A stretch of DNA of 64,000 bases from Streptomyces sp. NBC_01431 (GTDB lineage Bacteria; Actinomycetota; Actinomycetes; Streptomycetales; Streptomycetaceae), in contig NZ_CP109496.1 in assembly GCF_036231355.1 (NCBI RefSeq), positions 5,084,001 through 5,148,000 on the forward strand, given 5' to 3'. Position numbers and translations under genes: made by a program. The notes beneath the pieces are model-generated. The model saw only the letters and a list, made by a program, of their open reading frames with translations, made no database searches and was not told the DNA's origin. Shown here in pieces: positions 50,198 through 58,835 of the stretch; within the stretch, counting starts at the first letter, position 1; every line of letters begins with the position of its first letter.

Positions 50198-50993
50198 TGG
50201 ACCTCTATTCCTTGTAGGCAGAGCAGGCCGCTCTGCCGTCTGCTTTGCGTTACATGTCACGGGTGTCACGATGCGTGGGGTGCCCGGGGGCATCCTTTTC
50301 GTGCCCTGTCGTGATCATTAAGCTGCTGCCTGATCGGGAAAGTCAACTCATTCCTGTTCGGATGTATGAGATCAGTGGATTCGCCGCGTCTCCTGTTACG
50401 GTTCTTTCTCGTGTGGTATATAGCTGCAGCGAGGAAGTGGAATCCTTGCCTCCGTTGTTCTTTGTCGTGCTATGCCGCCGTATCTCCACGGCGGCATAGC
50501 GTGCATGGCTGAAACAGAGGACGGGAAGTGGCCGATTTGTGCTCCTTTTAGGGGTGAACTTGTCGGCGGCCGTCCCGTCGCCGATGTGGGGCAGGAGCTT
50601 GCCGGTCGCCGACAAGACGGCCGCCGGTGCACTCCTGTAGTCCGCTTCTCCGCAGGAACGCCAGTTCGCGCAGCAGATTCACTGTTCACGGAGTCGCGGC
50701 CAGCTCGGCGGCGGAGAGTCGTGCGAAGTTGCCGGTCGGCAGAGCGGGCGGGCGGCGAGGATCGAATATGCGGGATGCTCTGCCCCGATATATCCGTATT
50801 CCGTGCCACTGGAAGGCGCCGCATCGCTGCCACTACAGGGCGCTCTCGGATAGTCAATAGTTCCGTGTTCGCAGATCGGTGAACAGTATTTGGCGATGTG
50901 GAGTTGCAGAGATTGCCTGGCGTGGTGATGAATAGGGGAAGCCCTAGGGTGTCTGCGATCTATGTTCTGGCGCTGTTCTGGAAGGTGGCTGTC
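50198..50993. other. Non-coding left flank of the defence island with perfect hairpins
   Basis: About 800 bp of markedly lower GC without a supported gene. It holds a perfect 13-bp hairpin GCTATGCCGCCGT (50469-50481) / ACGGCGGCATAGC (50488-50500) with loop ATCTCC. It also has an 11-bp inverted repeat CGGCGGCCGTC (50564-50574) / GACGGCCGCCG (50616-50626) whose spacer contains two copies of GTCGCCGA. It is likely a mixture of decayed sequence and the promoter region of the island operon. Confidence 0.45.
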
Positions 50994-51683
50994 ATGGTGT
51001 TGCCGTCATGGACGGACGAAAAATTTGGCACCATGAAACGAGCCGGTCTCTGGCTTGTTACCGTCATCGGTGAGGGAAGCGTCTTCACGAAGGATGAACT
51101 GCGGCAGGCCTTTCCGGGGGTCTCGCAGATTGACCGCCGGATGCGTGATCTGCGAGATCATGGGTGGCAGATCGACACCAACCGCGAGGACGTCACCCTG
51201 GAGCCCTTTGAGCAGCGCTTTGTCCGGCAAGGGGAGCCGGTGTGGGAGCCGGGCAAGGGGCGTACCAAATCGGCTGTGCCGATCACAGCAACGCAGCGCC
51301 GCGACATCATGACCAAGGACGGCAACTTCTGCAGGTCCTGTGGCATCTCAGGCGGCCAGACCTATGCCGGCACCTACGAGTTCGCGCAGTTGGATATCGC
51401 ACGTCGGCAGGTACGTCAGCCCGATGGTGCGCTGAAGGTGGAGCTGGTAACCGAGTGCAATCGGTGTCGAGTCGGAGGTCGTCAGCTCACCGCTGACCCT
51501 GCCGAACTCCTTGCCCACGTACGCCAACTCGGCCGGCTTGAGCGGCGCGTTCTGGCCGGCTGGATCGCCGACGACCGGCGGCCGTTTAGCACGGTGGAGC
51601 GGCTGTGGGCTGACTACCGGTCGCTCCCGGAGGAGTCCCGGGCCAAGGTCCGGCAAGTGCTGGAAGCGGAAGGTACTGACTAA
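50994..51683 (+). CDS. Winged-helix/zinc-ribbon (HNH-like) protein, first gene of defence island
   Basis: A 229-residue protein. The N-terminal third looks like a winged helix (MKRAGLWLVTVIGEGSVFTKDELRQAFPGVSQIDRRMRDLRDHGWQIDTNRED). The C-terminal part has two CxxC pairs, CRSCG and CNRCR, about 50 residues apart, as in zinc-stabilised HNH domains, but the central His-Asn-His residues are not obvious. It may be a degenerate nuclease or a DNA-binding zinc protein. The start is uncertain: ATG 50994 with GGAAGG upstream, or 50928 or 51033. The next gene follows after 74 bp. Codon bias is weaker than in core genes, suggesting horizontal transfer. Confidence 0.65.
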   Translation: MVLPSWTDEKFGTMKRAGLWLVTVIGEGSVFTKDELRQAFPGVSQIDRRMRDLRDHGWQIDTNREDVTLEPFEQRFVRQGEPVWEPGKGRTKSAVPITATQRRDIMTKDGNFCRSCGISGGQTYAGTYEFAQLDIARRQVRQPDGALKVELVTECNRCRVGGRQLTADPAELLAHVRQLGRLERRVLAGWIADDRRPFSTVERLWADYRSLPEESRAKVRQVLEAEGTD

Positions 51684-51757
51684 TCGGGGCCGTTCGGGGA
51701 GTGGCCGCTTCGGTCTCCCGCTCGTCTGTTCATTGCTTCGAGCTGAGAAAGAGAGAC

Positions 51758-53167
51758 ATGAGCAAGGACTTCGGAAGGCCTCCGCAGGCAGAGGAGAACC
51801 AGGAGCTGGTCCGCCAGCGACTGGCGGAGACCGGGGGTGCGTCTGGTGCGCGGGAAACGCTGACTGTCGAGTGGCGGGGTGTTCCTCTCCACGTCGAAGT
51901 GATCAACATGCCGGTGGCTTCCCTCTACTACAACCCCGGTACGCACCGTGTCAGGGCCCAGCGCAGCTACGACCCAGTGCGGGACCGTCAGCTAGATGGG
52001 GATCCCTGGAGCACAGGCAGCCAGGCGTACCTTCACCATTTGCTGAAGGCGTTGCCGGCCGATCCGTCGAAGGAAGACCCGGACTACCAAGTTCTGCGCG
52101 AAAGCCTGCAGGAGTTCAAGCAGACCGATCCGGGTCTCATTACTCGCGACGGAGTCCTGGTCAACGGCAACACCCGCCGGGCTGCGCTCGCGGAATTGGG
52201 GGTCGCGCACATCCGGGTTGGTGTGCTGCCCGATTCCTGCACCTGGGCTGACGTCGATGCGGTTGAACTGTCCCTCCAGCTGCGGCGAGATCACCGTCGT
52301 GAGTACTCGTACGTCAACCGGCTGCTCGCCATCGATGAGCAGTTCAGCCTGGGGCGGCAGCCCGCCGACATCGCACGGGACTTCCGCATCAGGACGGCTA
52401 CATGCGAGCAGGACCTCTGGATCCTGACGTGCCTTCGCGACCTGATCGAGCGGAGCCGGGACGGGGACGTGGCGCTGCGGCTGCTTGACTTTGAAGATCA
52501 CCAAGAAAAGCTGCGTGAGCTGCACCGACGCTACGTCAAGGAGTCAGCTGTCAGCAGAGAGAACGCTGACCTCCTCAAGGAGAGCCGGCTGGCCGCGATC
52601 CTCCTCGGGTTCTCCAAGACTGACGTGCGTCTCATCGAGCCAGACTTCAAAGCGAGGTACCTCGACAAGCGCCTTCCTGAAGAGTTGAAGCCCGCTACAG
52701 CTGCTTCAGCTGTGGCGATCCCCGGCCTTGGCCGGACGGTAGCGGCGGCCGATCCCAAGGTCGGGGCTGCGAAGGCGCTGACTGACTCTGTGCTCAGGGC
52801 CAAGGCCATCGAAGGGGCGGCCGAGGGGGTTACGGCGCACCGGCTCACCACTGCCACTACCACCTTCCGGGTGGCCCGCGAGGCAGTCGAGCGCGCGTTG
52901 GAGCCTGCCGGCAGGGACGCCCGGGTCCGTAAGCGGAAGCAAGCTGCGTCGGACCGGATCAATGACGCGTGTCAGGATCTCGAGGAGGGCGTGACGGATC
53001 TGGTGATGTCTCGTGCGTCTCGCAGCGTGGATGAGGAAGCCCTCGATGAAGCACTGATCAAACTGCGTGACACCCTCGGCAAGCTGGCAGTGCAGTGCGC
53101 TCGTAGTATCTCCGAGCCTGGGGAGGGCACCGCCTGGCTGCTCGAAGCGATGCGTCAGAGGGAATGA
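51758..53167 (+). CDS. ParB/Srx-like domain protein of defence island
   Basis: A 469-residue protein. Residues about 35-170 resemble a ParB/sulfiredoxin-like fold: VEVINMPVASLYYNPGTHRVRAQ, then LQEFKQTDPGLITRDGVLVNGNTRRAALAELGVAHIRVGVLP, where GNTRRAAL replaces the ParB GERRxxA motif. A helical region with coiled segments follows (RRDHRREYSYVNRLLAIDEQFSLGRQPADIARDFRI, likely a helix-turn-helix). ParB-like domains are CTP-dependent switches or nucleases in several accessory systems. It ends 7 bp before the helicase gene, so the two are almost certainly co-expressed. Confidence 0.75.
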   Translation: MSKDFGRPPQAEENQELVRQRLAETGGASGARETLTVEWRGVPLHVEVINMPVASLYYNPGTHRVRAQRSYDPVRDRQLDGDPWSTGSQAYLHHLLKALPADPSKEDPDYQVLRESLQEFKQTDPGLITRDGVLVNGNTRRAALAELGVAHIRVGVLPDSCTWADVDAVELSLQLRRDHRREYSYVNRLLAIDEQFSLGRQPADIARDFRIRTATCEQDLWILTCLRDLIERSRDGDVALRLLDFEDHQEKLRELHRRYVKESAVSRENADLLKESRLAAILLGFSKTDVRLIEPDFKARYLDKRLPEELKPATAASAVAIPGLGRTVAAADPKVGAAKALTDSVLRAKAIEGAAEGVTAHRLTTATTTFRVAREAVERALEPAGRDARVRKRKQAASDRINDACQDLEEGVTDLVMSRASRSVDEEALDEALIKLRDTLGKLAVQCARSISEPGEGTAWLLEAMRQRE

Positions 53168-53173
53168 GGATTG

Positions 53174-55009
53174 ATGACTGCTGGTGGGGAACCGTCTCTG
53201 AGCATCGGGTTCGACGTGACCCGGACCAAGGCGGTCCTCCGCGTCGGCCCTGGGCACCAGCAGGATCTTGCTCAACTGGCCGCCCGCTTTCCGGCAACCG
53301 GACAGCGCGAGCTGCTGACAACGGAGATTGCGCTCGATGACTTCCTGGTGGGACTCGATGCCCTGGGGTCGTGGCCCTCGCCGCAAGATGTTGAGTGGGA
53401 GGAAGCCCTAGCCGAGCTCGTAGGTCATGTGCTCGATGATGCGGAGAGCGCCGAGCGGTCACTTCATGACGGGGGCCCTGACAGTCGCGCTGCGGTTACC
53501 GAGGACGAGGTCGAAGCCCTCCTGGGGCCGGGATGGCGGGCGGGGCTCACCCCATTCCAGCGACGTGACATCGCGTATCTGCTGTCGATGCGCCATGGTG
53601 CGAACTTCAGCGTGCCAGGTGCGGGCAAGACCCGCGTTGCGCTTGCTGTTTATGCGGCTCTGCGGGAGCGCGGGGAGGTCAGCCGCCTCTTGGTCGTGAG
53701 TCCGAAGGCGGCCTACGAGACCTGGAACTTTGAGACCGCGGAGTGCTTCGGGGAACCGTTGCCCACGGAAGTGATGGGCAGACGGCCCACAGTGGGTACC
53801 GAGGTGTTGATCGTGAACTACGAGCGCCTGGACCGGTCGCTGCCTACCCTCACCTCATGGCTGAGGGCTGCTCCCTCGATGATCATCCTGGACGAAGCGC
53901 ACAGAATGAAGCTCGGCGTGCAGGGAACGTACGGCAGTGCCTGTATGGCTCTGGGCCCCCTCGCCCGCAGGCGGTTGATTCTCACCGGCACACCAGCCCC
54001 CAACGGTGCCCGCGATCTGGAGAATCTGCTGTCATTCGTCTGGCCGGGCCATGGGCGGCGCGTCGTGACGCGTGCAGTGGCGGGCGGAGACCTGGCTTAC
54101 GCCAGCAATGTGCTCCGACCGCTGTTCACCCGGACGACGAAGCGTGAGCTGGGACTGCCGCCGGTCGAGACGAAGATCAGGTACGTCCAGCTGCCTCCCC
54201 TTCATCGCGAGATTTACGACGCGCTAGTGGGCAGGTTTACTGCCCGCGCCGAAGCCTCCCGCGACGACTTCGACGTGCTCGGAAAAGCACTGCTGCGCTT
54301 GCTTATGGCTGCGACCAGCCCCGCCCTCCTCAGTGTGGGAGCGAGCCGGTATGAGGCGCTCTCATACCGAGTGCCGCCGTTGGAGATACCGCAAGGCGAC
54401 TCCCTCTACGAGCTTCTGCATGGCCTGCCGCAGTACGAGCTGTCGCCGAAGTACGCGGAGACGTTGAGCTTGGTAGCGGCCAATGCCGCTCTTGGCCGCA
54501 AGACGCTGGTGTGGACGACGTTCGTCCGAAGTCTGACCACGATGGAACGGATGTTCGCCGACTATCAGCCGGCGGTGGTCCACGGCGCCACTCCCGACAG
54601 AGAAGAGCAGATCAGGCGCTTCCGCGAGGATCCTGATTGCCTCGTACTGCTCTCCAACCCGGCCACCCTGGGAGAAGGAATCAGCCTCCACCACGTCTGT
54701 CACGACGCTGTCTACGTGGACCGGGACTTCATGGCTGGAAGATTCCTTCAGAGCTTGGACCGTATCCACCGGTTGGGTCTCGCCCCGGACACGGAGACTC
54801 GGGTAACCGTCCTCGCAGTAAGCGACACGATCGACGAGGCAGTCGCGAAGCGGCTGGAGGAAAAGGTCGCTTTCATGGGGAAAATTCTGGACGACCCGTC
54901 CGTGCATCAGCTCGCCGACCTGCAAGAGGAGCCAGCTGTCGCCGGCGGCATGGATGCGCTGGACATCCAGGCCCTGCTGGGACACATGAAGGCACGCGCC
55001 CGCGGCTGA
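53174..55009 (+). CDS. SNF2-type DEAH helicase of defence island
   Basis: A 611-residue SF2 ATPase of the SNF2/RapA type. Motif I SVPGAGKTRVAL (Lys152), motif Ia LLVVSPKAAYETW, motif II LDEAH (Asp240-His243), motif III LTGTPAPNG, motif IV-V TLVWTTFVRSL and LVLLSNPATLGEGISLHH, and motif VI QSLDRIHRLG. About 130 N-terminal residues precede the core and have no recognisable domain. Such proteins translocate on duplex DNA without unwinding and drive long-range restriction in several systems. ATG 53174 follows GAGGA. It is upstream of the methyltransferase by 174 bp. Confidence 0.85.
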   Translation: MTAGGEPSLSIGFDVTRTKAVLRVGPGHQQDLAQLAARFPATGQRELLTTEIALDDFLVGLDALGSWPSPQDVEWEEALAELVGHVLDDAESAERSLHDGGPDSRAAVTEDEVEALLGPGWRAGLTPFQRRDIAYLLSMRHGANFSVPGAGKTRVALAVYAALRERGEVSRLLVVSPKAAYETWNFETAECFGEPLPTEVMGRRPTVGTEVLIVNYERLDRSLPTLTSWLRAAPSMIILDEAHRMKLGVQGTYGSACMALGPLARRRLILTGTPAPNGARDLENLLSFVWPGHGRRVVTRAVAGGDLAYASNVLRPLFTRTTKRELGLPPVETKIRYVQLPPLHREIYDALVGRFTARAEASRDDFDVLGKALLRLLMAATSPALLSVGASRYEALSYRVPPLEIPQGDSLYELLHGLPQYELSPKYAETLSLVAANAALGRKTLVWTTFVRSLTTMERMFADYQPAVVHGATPDREEQIRRFREDPDCLVLLSNPATLGEGISLHHVCHDAVYVDRDFMAGRFLQSLDRIHRLGLAPDTETRVTVLAVSDTIDEAVAKRLEEKVAFMGKILDDPSVHQLADLQEEPAVAGGMDALDIQALLGHMKARARG

Positions 55010-55183
55010 GAAGCCCCTCATCGTGCAGGGGTGGCGATATCCGCCTGGGCAACAAGGCATGTTCAGGGAACGTTGCGGCGTGCGGCAAACTAGGGCTGGT
55101 CTCGTTGTCAGTGGGGTCTGTCACCCTCTGTGATGGTGGATTGCTCGTAGTGTCCACTGTTGTCGACCGGAAAGTGAGGGGAC

Positions 55184-56242
55184 ATGGTCCGCGCGAATGA
55201 GCTCAGGTATTCGTCGGTGGAGATCTGTGCTGGAGCGGGGGGGCAAGCTGTTGGGCTGCACCAGGCCGGTTTCAAGCACGTAGCGCTGATCGAGATCGAC
55301 AAGGATGCATGCCAGACGCTGAGAGCCAACACCAGCGAAGAGGCTGAGTGGGCAGGCTGCAGGGTCATCCAGGCTGACCTCAGGGCATTCGACTCGAAGG
55401 AGCTAGGGCTCCAGCCCGGCGAACTGGACTTGCTCGCTGGTGGCGTTCCCTGCCCGCCTTTCTCCTCGGCCGGCAAGCAGCTGGGGCGTGATGATGAGCG
55501 AGACCTCTTCCCCACGATGCTGGACCTTGTTGATCAGCTGGAGCCGAAGGCCGTAATGATCGAGAACGTTCGCGGGCTGGTGGATCCCAAGTTCGCTGAC
55601 TATCGCGCAGAGATCATTAAGCGACTTGAGTCCCTGGGGTACGAGCAGTGCTACTGGGAGGTGCTGGAGGCGAAAAGGTACGGCGTTCCTCAACTGCGCC
55701 CCCGGGCCATCCTGGTCGCGATGAAGCCTGAGTACGCCAAGTACTTTGAGCACGCGAAGCCTGAGCCCGCCCGTGAAGTCAGCGTGGGCGAGGCCCTGCA
55801 CGACACCATGCGTGAGCGGTTCGACGCAGTTGCTGATGATCCGCGGGCCGAGAAGGCCTTCAAGGACTGGTACGAGAAGGCTCTCGAAGGGGTGGCTCCG
55901 ACTCTGGTCGGCGGTTCCAAGAAGCACGGGGGCGCCGATCTCGGGCCTACCAGGGCGAAGCGGTCCTGGGCGGACCTCGGCGTGTGCGGCCTCGGGGTGG
56001 CAAACGACCCCGAGGATATGAAGGACAAGGAGCGCGACCTCTTCGCGGCGGCCGGCCCCAAGCTCACGGTGCGCCAGGCTGGAATTATTCAGGGGTTCCC
56101 TGAGGAGTGGAACTTTACTGGCCGGAAGACTGCCGCGTACCGGCAGGTCGGAAATGCTTTCCCTCCGCCAGTTGCAAGGGCTGTTGGTGAGCAGATTTAC
56201 GCGGCATTCGAAGCAGCGGCGCAGGCTGCGAAAGGAAAGTAG
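55184..56242 (+). CDS. DNA (cytosine-5-)-methyltransferase
   Basis: A 352-residue C5 methyltransferase. Motif I is VEICAGAGGQAVGLHQAG, motif IV GGVPCPPFSSAG with catalytic Cys90, motif VI MIENVRGL, motif VIII around VPQLRPRAILVAM, and motif IX-X RQAGIIQGFPEEW and YRQVGNAFPPPVARAVG. The target-recognition segment lies between about residues 200 and 280. The partner restriction enzyme in the island is a NaeI homologue, and NaeI is paired with a C5 methyltransferase acting on GCCGGC, so that target is likely (inference). It is convergent with the Vsr gene, stops 4 bp apart. Confidence 0.92.
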   Translation: MVRANELRYSSVEICAGAGGQAVGLHQAGFKHVALIEIDKDACQTLRANTSEEAEWAGCRVIQADLRAFDSKELGLQPGELDLLAGGVPCPPFSSAGKQLGRDDERDLFPTMLDLVDQLEPKAVMIENVRGLVDPKFADYRAEIIKRLESLGYEQCYWEVLEAKRYGVPQLRPRAILVAMKPEYAKYFEHAKPEPAREVSVGEALHDTMRERFDAVADDPRAEKAFKDWYEKALEGVAPTLVGGSKKHGGADLGPTRAKRSWADLGVCGLGVANDPEDMKDKERDLFAAAGPKLTVRQAGIIQGFPEEWNFTGRKTAAYRQVGNAFPPPVARAVGEQIYAAFEAAAQAAKGK

Positions 56243-56246
56243 CCGT

Positions 56247-56699
56247 TCATAGGCTTCCCGTGTGTTTCAAGCGGCTTACGGTGGCCGCAATTTGTACCGC
56301 GCACTGTTCAGGTGATTCGTGTTCCCAGAACCGAAGTACCGTCCATCCGGCTGCCCGCAGTTGCTCGTCAGTATCGCGGTCCCGGTTCATGTTGCCAGCA
56401 ACCTTGTCTGACCAGTACCCAGAATTTGTTTTCGGGGGGACGTAGTGCTCCGGGCATCCGTGCCAGTAGCAACCGTCGATGAAGACGGCTACCTTTGCCG
56501 AGCGGAAAACCATATCGGCGGTCCTGCGGAGACCCGGCAGGGGTTTCGCTGAAACTCGGTAGCGAAGCCCCTGGGCATGCACAAGTCGGCGAATGAGTCG
56601 CTCGGGCTTGGTGTCCCTGCTCCGGATCGCTTGCATGTTGCGCCGCCGCCCGGCCGAGGAGGCCCATGAGCCGGGGGGCGGGTTCCATTCGCCTGTCAT
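56247..56699 (-). CDS. vsr: Very short patch repair endonuclease (Vsr-like)
   Basis: A 150-residue mismatch endonuclease that nicks next to T:G mismatches made by deamination of 5-methylcytosine. Motifs: NMQAIRSRDTKPERLIRRLVHAQGLRYRV, ADMVF with active-site Asp62, FIDGCYWHGCPEH with His80 and His85, and KTNSGYWSDKVAGNMNRDRDTDEQLRAAGWTVLRFWEHE. All key residues are present. Vsr genes typically accompany C5 methyltransferases, as here. It lies on the opposite strand to the methyltransferase. Confidence 0.93.
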   Translation of the reverse strand: MTGEWNPPPGSWASSAGRRRNMQAIRSRDTKPERLIRRLVHAQGLRYRVSAKPLPGLRRTADMVFRSAKVAVFIDGCYWHGCPEHYVPPKTNSGYWSDKVAGNMNRDRDTDEQLRAAGWTVLRFWEHESPEQCAVQIAATVSRLKHTGSL

Positions 56700-56933
56700 G
56701 TTTGGCGACTCACCTCCTCGAATTCTTCAGCCTGCGAGGCGCCCCTGTGGTGCGCTTGAGCACCATCATGAGACATCGGGGCAGCAGCAGGACGGCCAGC
56801 CGCCTGGGGCATGGAGCCCACGCCAGACTACCCAAGGTGACACCTCGTCCCTCCCAGCCTGCTGTGCTCAGCAAGGACCGCCAACTAGGTTGTCCTGGAC
56901 AGGGGTTGACGACAAGAGCGCGGGTGGTGGCAG

Positions 56934-57734
56934 GTGACGGCGGGCGAGACGTCGGCGGAGGATGTGCTGCGACAGTTCTGCAGGTCGGCGCGGACGCGCC
57001 ACATGTATGAAGCCTGGAGGTCGGAGAAGCGCCGTCGTGAGGTGGTGCCCATCGTGCTCAATCATCGTGTGCGTACGGTCTACAGGCTGCAAAGAGCTGA
57101 CGTGACCGGCGTCTGCAGGCGGACTGAGCACGCGCTCGGAGACGTGAGGCGACATGACGGCGAGTCCGTGCGGTCGATAGTGGACTGGCACCCGGACTTT
57201 GCTTTTACGCATATGTTTCACATATGCATGGAACGACGAGGTGTCTTGCCGACTTACCAGGAATTTCGGCAATTCTGCAAAAATGACCATCTTGGGCGTG
57301 CGATGCTCGCCGACCCGGCGCGGGCTAAAGTCCGTGAGGCTGTAATGGCTGGTGCCTCTGATGCCTTGGCGCGGGCGGCCATGCGCTGGCGCGTCGGGAA
57401 CGCTTACTACAGCTTCCTGCGTGAGGTCTATACCGTTGTAGAGCTGCGGTTCCGGGGGGTCGAACTTCAGGTGCACCCACTGGCGGATGCTTTGTTTCGC
57501 GTGGACTGCTGGACTGAAAACACAGCCGTTAGTCTGCATGTGGAAAACGCGAAGTATCGCAACGGGCCGAGTCAGGGGCGGAAGATCCCTACAGGCCGAC
57601 TTTTAGCCGACCTGCAGCCGCCGATCGATTTCAAAGACATCGCATTGAAACCTGCGTCTGTGTTCGGTAGCGTTCATCTTCCCGTATCGGCCCAGTTAGA
57701 CGACACGGCTGCGGCGTTATCGCGGGGGCGATGA
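56934..57734 (+). CDS. Unrecognised protein within the restriction-modification island, three TTA codons
   Basis: A 266-residue protein from GTG 56934 that I cannot assign. Visible features: a basic N-terminus (RSARTRHMYEAWRSEKRRREVVP), a middle segment with two Cys and His clusters (FAFTHMFHICMERRGVLPTYQEF), and VDCWTENTAVSLHVENAKYR, which could be a distorted nuclease core. Three in-frame TTA codons (57603, 57696, 57717) are striking for Streptomyces, where TTA is read only by the developmentally regulated bldA tRNA, so its translation may be growth-phase limited. It sits between vsr and the NaeI gene (convergent with the latter). A specificity, restriction or immunity factor is possible, unproven. 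Confidence 0.55.
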   Translation: MTAGETSAEDVLRQFCRSARTRHMYEAWRSEKRRREVVPIVLNHRVRTVYRLQRADVTGVCRRTEHALGDVRRHDGESVRSIVDWHPDFAFTHMFHICMERRGVLPTYQEFRQFCKNDHLGRAMLADPARAKVREAVMAGASDALARAAMRWRVGNAYYSFLREVYTVVELRFRGVELQVHPLADALFRVDCWTENTAVSLHVENAKYRNGPSQGRKIPTGRLLADLQPPIDFKDIALKPASVFGSVHLPVSAQLDDTAAALSRGR

Positions 57735-57794
57735 GGCAGCAGCCCGCTTCCCTCTTCCGCCTTGTCCCGGGCAGGCAAAGCAGCCCCGGGCAAA

Positions 57795-58835
57795 CTATTT
57801 AGTGTGGCTGGGGAGGGAAGGTGCCTTTTGTGGGGCGTGTGCCGGTTTGGCCACAATCCAGCGTCGTCCGTCCAGGACCACGCTGGGGAGCGAAGCCTCC
57901 TCAAGGCTGGCTTCGGCCACGCGGACACTGACGAATTCTCCCTCCATCGGCACGGGGAGGTGGAGCTGGGCGGCAACCCGCTTATGGCTGTCGTAGTCGC
58001 CCATGATCAAGATGCCTTCCTGCTGGAGGGAGGATCTGGACCCTCCGTTACCTCGTACGCGCTTCATGTAGTCCTTCTGCTGAGCGAGGGTCCGGACGAC
58101 ATTGCGCCCGATGCGTCGCTGCTGAGCCCGCCGGAACAGTTCGTTCAGCCGGGCCTGTCCCGAGGAGTGTGCGAAGACAGCCTTGCGGTCGGTCTCGTCC
58201 ATGTGCAACAAGACGTTTTCCGGTAGCTCAGCGCCGTGCCAGAGCCAGAGGATTTTGTTCCGGTGTTCGGCCTTGACGGTCAACTTCAAGTCGCGATTGT
58301 TCCCCTTGTTGAGCCACTCCGGAAGTATCCGGAGGAGGCCGGCGCTCCAGCGGCTCGTGTAGTCATCCGCCCAGACAAGCAGGCACAGATGGCCCACGGC
58401 CTCGGGAGGGATCATCCAGCCGCCAAACTGCTGCGAATACTTGCAGTCGACGTCGGAGCCCGCGATCTCATAGTCCATGTCCGTACCATCATTGAACTTG
58501 AACTCGCGCTGGAGGTTGATCTCGACGACGGTGCCGGCATGGGTCTTCTCGGTTTTGAAGAGCGTTTTCCAGTCGTACCGGCCGGTGACTTCACCGTTGA
58601 GCAGCTGATCGATCGTGTCGCGGAGCACTGTCGCGAAGCGCTGCCCTGTGGGATCGATTTCGCAGAGATGAGCGTAGACAGCTTCCAGTGCAGGGTCTTT
58701 CTGCAGCAGGAGCTGGGACTGCATGTTGGCTGCTGCGGATACGTCGATCGGGAGCAACGAGCGGCCCTTCGCTAGGCGGTGACGTTCTAAGGCGGGGGGC
58801 AGGGCGGCGCTACTCGACCCCGTGACAGTCCCCAT
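57795..58835 (-). CDS. NaeI-type type II restriction endonuclease
   Basis: A 346-residue homologue of NaeI (GCCGGC, type IIE), which needs a second bound recognition site for activity. The catalytic residues recalled for NaeI (E70, D86, D95, K97) align with identical spacing to Glu105 (VVEINL), Asp121 (DYEIAG), Asp130 and Lys132 (VDCKY). The C-terminal Topo/CAP-like effector domain has RVNELF-type ARLNELFRRAQQRRIGRNVVRTLAQQKDYMKRVRGNGGSRS. The residue equivalent to NaeI Leu43 is Leu78, so it is a nuclease rather than a topoisomerase-like form. The ATG 58835 lies inside the end of the SEC-C gene. About 35 extra N-terminal residues suggest a later start is possible. Confidence 0.9.
   Translation of the reverse strand: MGTVTGSSSAALPPALERHRLAKGRSLLPIDVSAAANMQSQLLLQKDPALEAVYAHLCEIDPTGQRFATVLRDTIDQLLNGEVTGRYDWKTLFKTEKTHAGTVVEINLQREFKFNDGTDMDYEIAGSDVDCKYSQQFGGWMIPPEAVGHLCLLVWADDYTSRWSAGLLRILPEWLNKGNNRDLKLTVKAEHRNKILWLWHGAELPENVLLHMDETDRKAVFAHSSGQARLNELFRRAQQRRIGRNVVRTLAQQKDYMKRVRGNGGSRSSLQQEGILIMGDYDSHKRVAAQLHLPVPMEGEFVSVRVAEASLEEASLPSVVLDGRRWIVAKPAHAPQKAPSLPSHTK

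Noticed and set aside
50994..56242. DISARM, BREX or Dnd system
   Set aside because: A SNF2 helicase plus methyltransferase recalls DISARM, but DUF1998, the phospholipase D gene and the other marker genes are absent. No BREX PglX/PglZ or Dnd cysteine desulfurase/DndB-E genes are seen.
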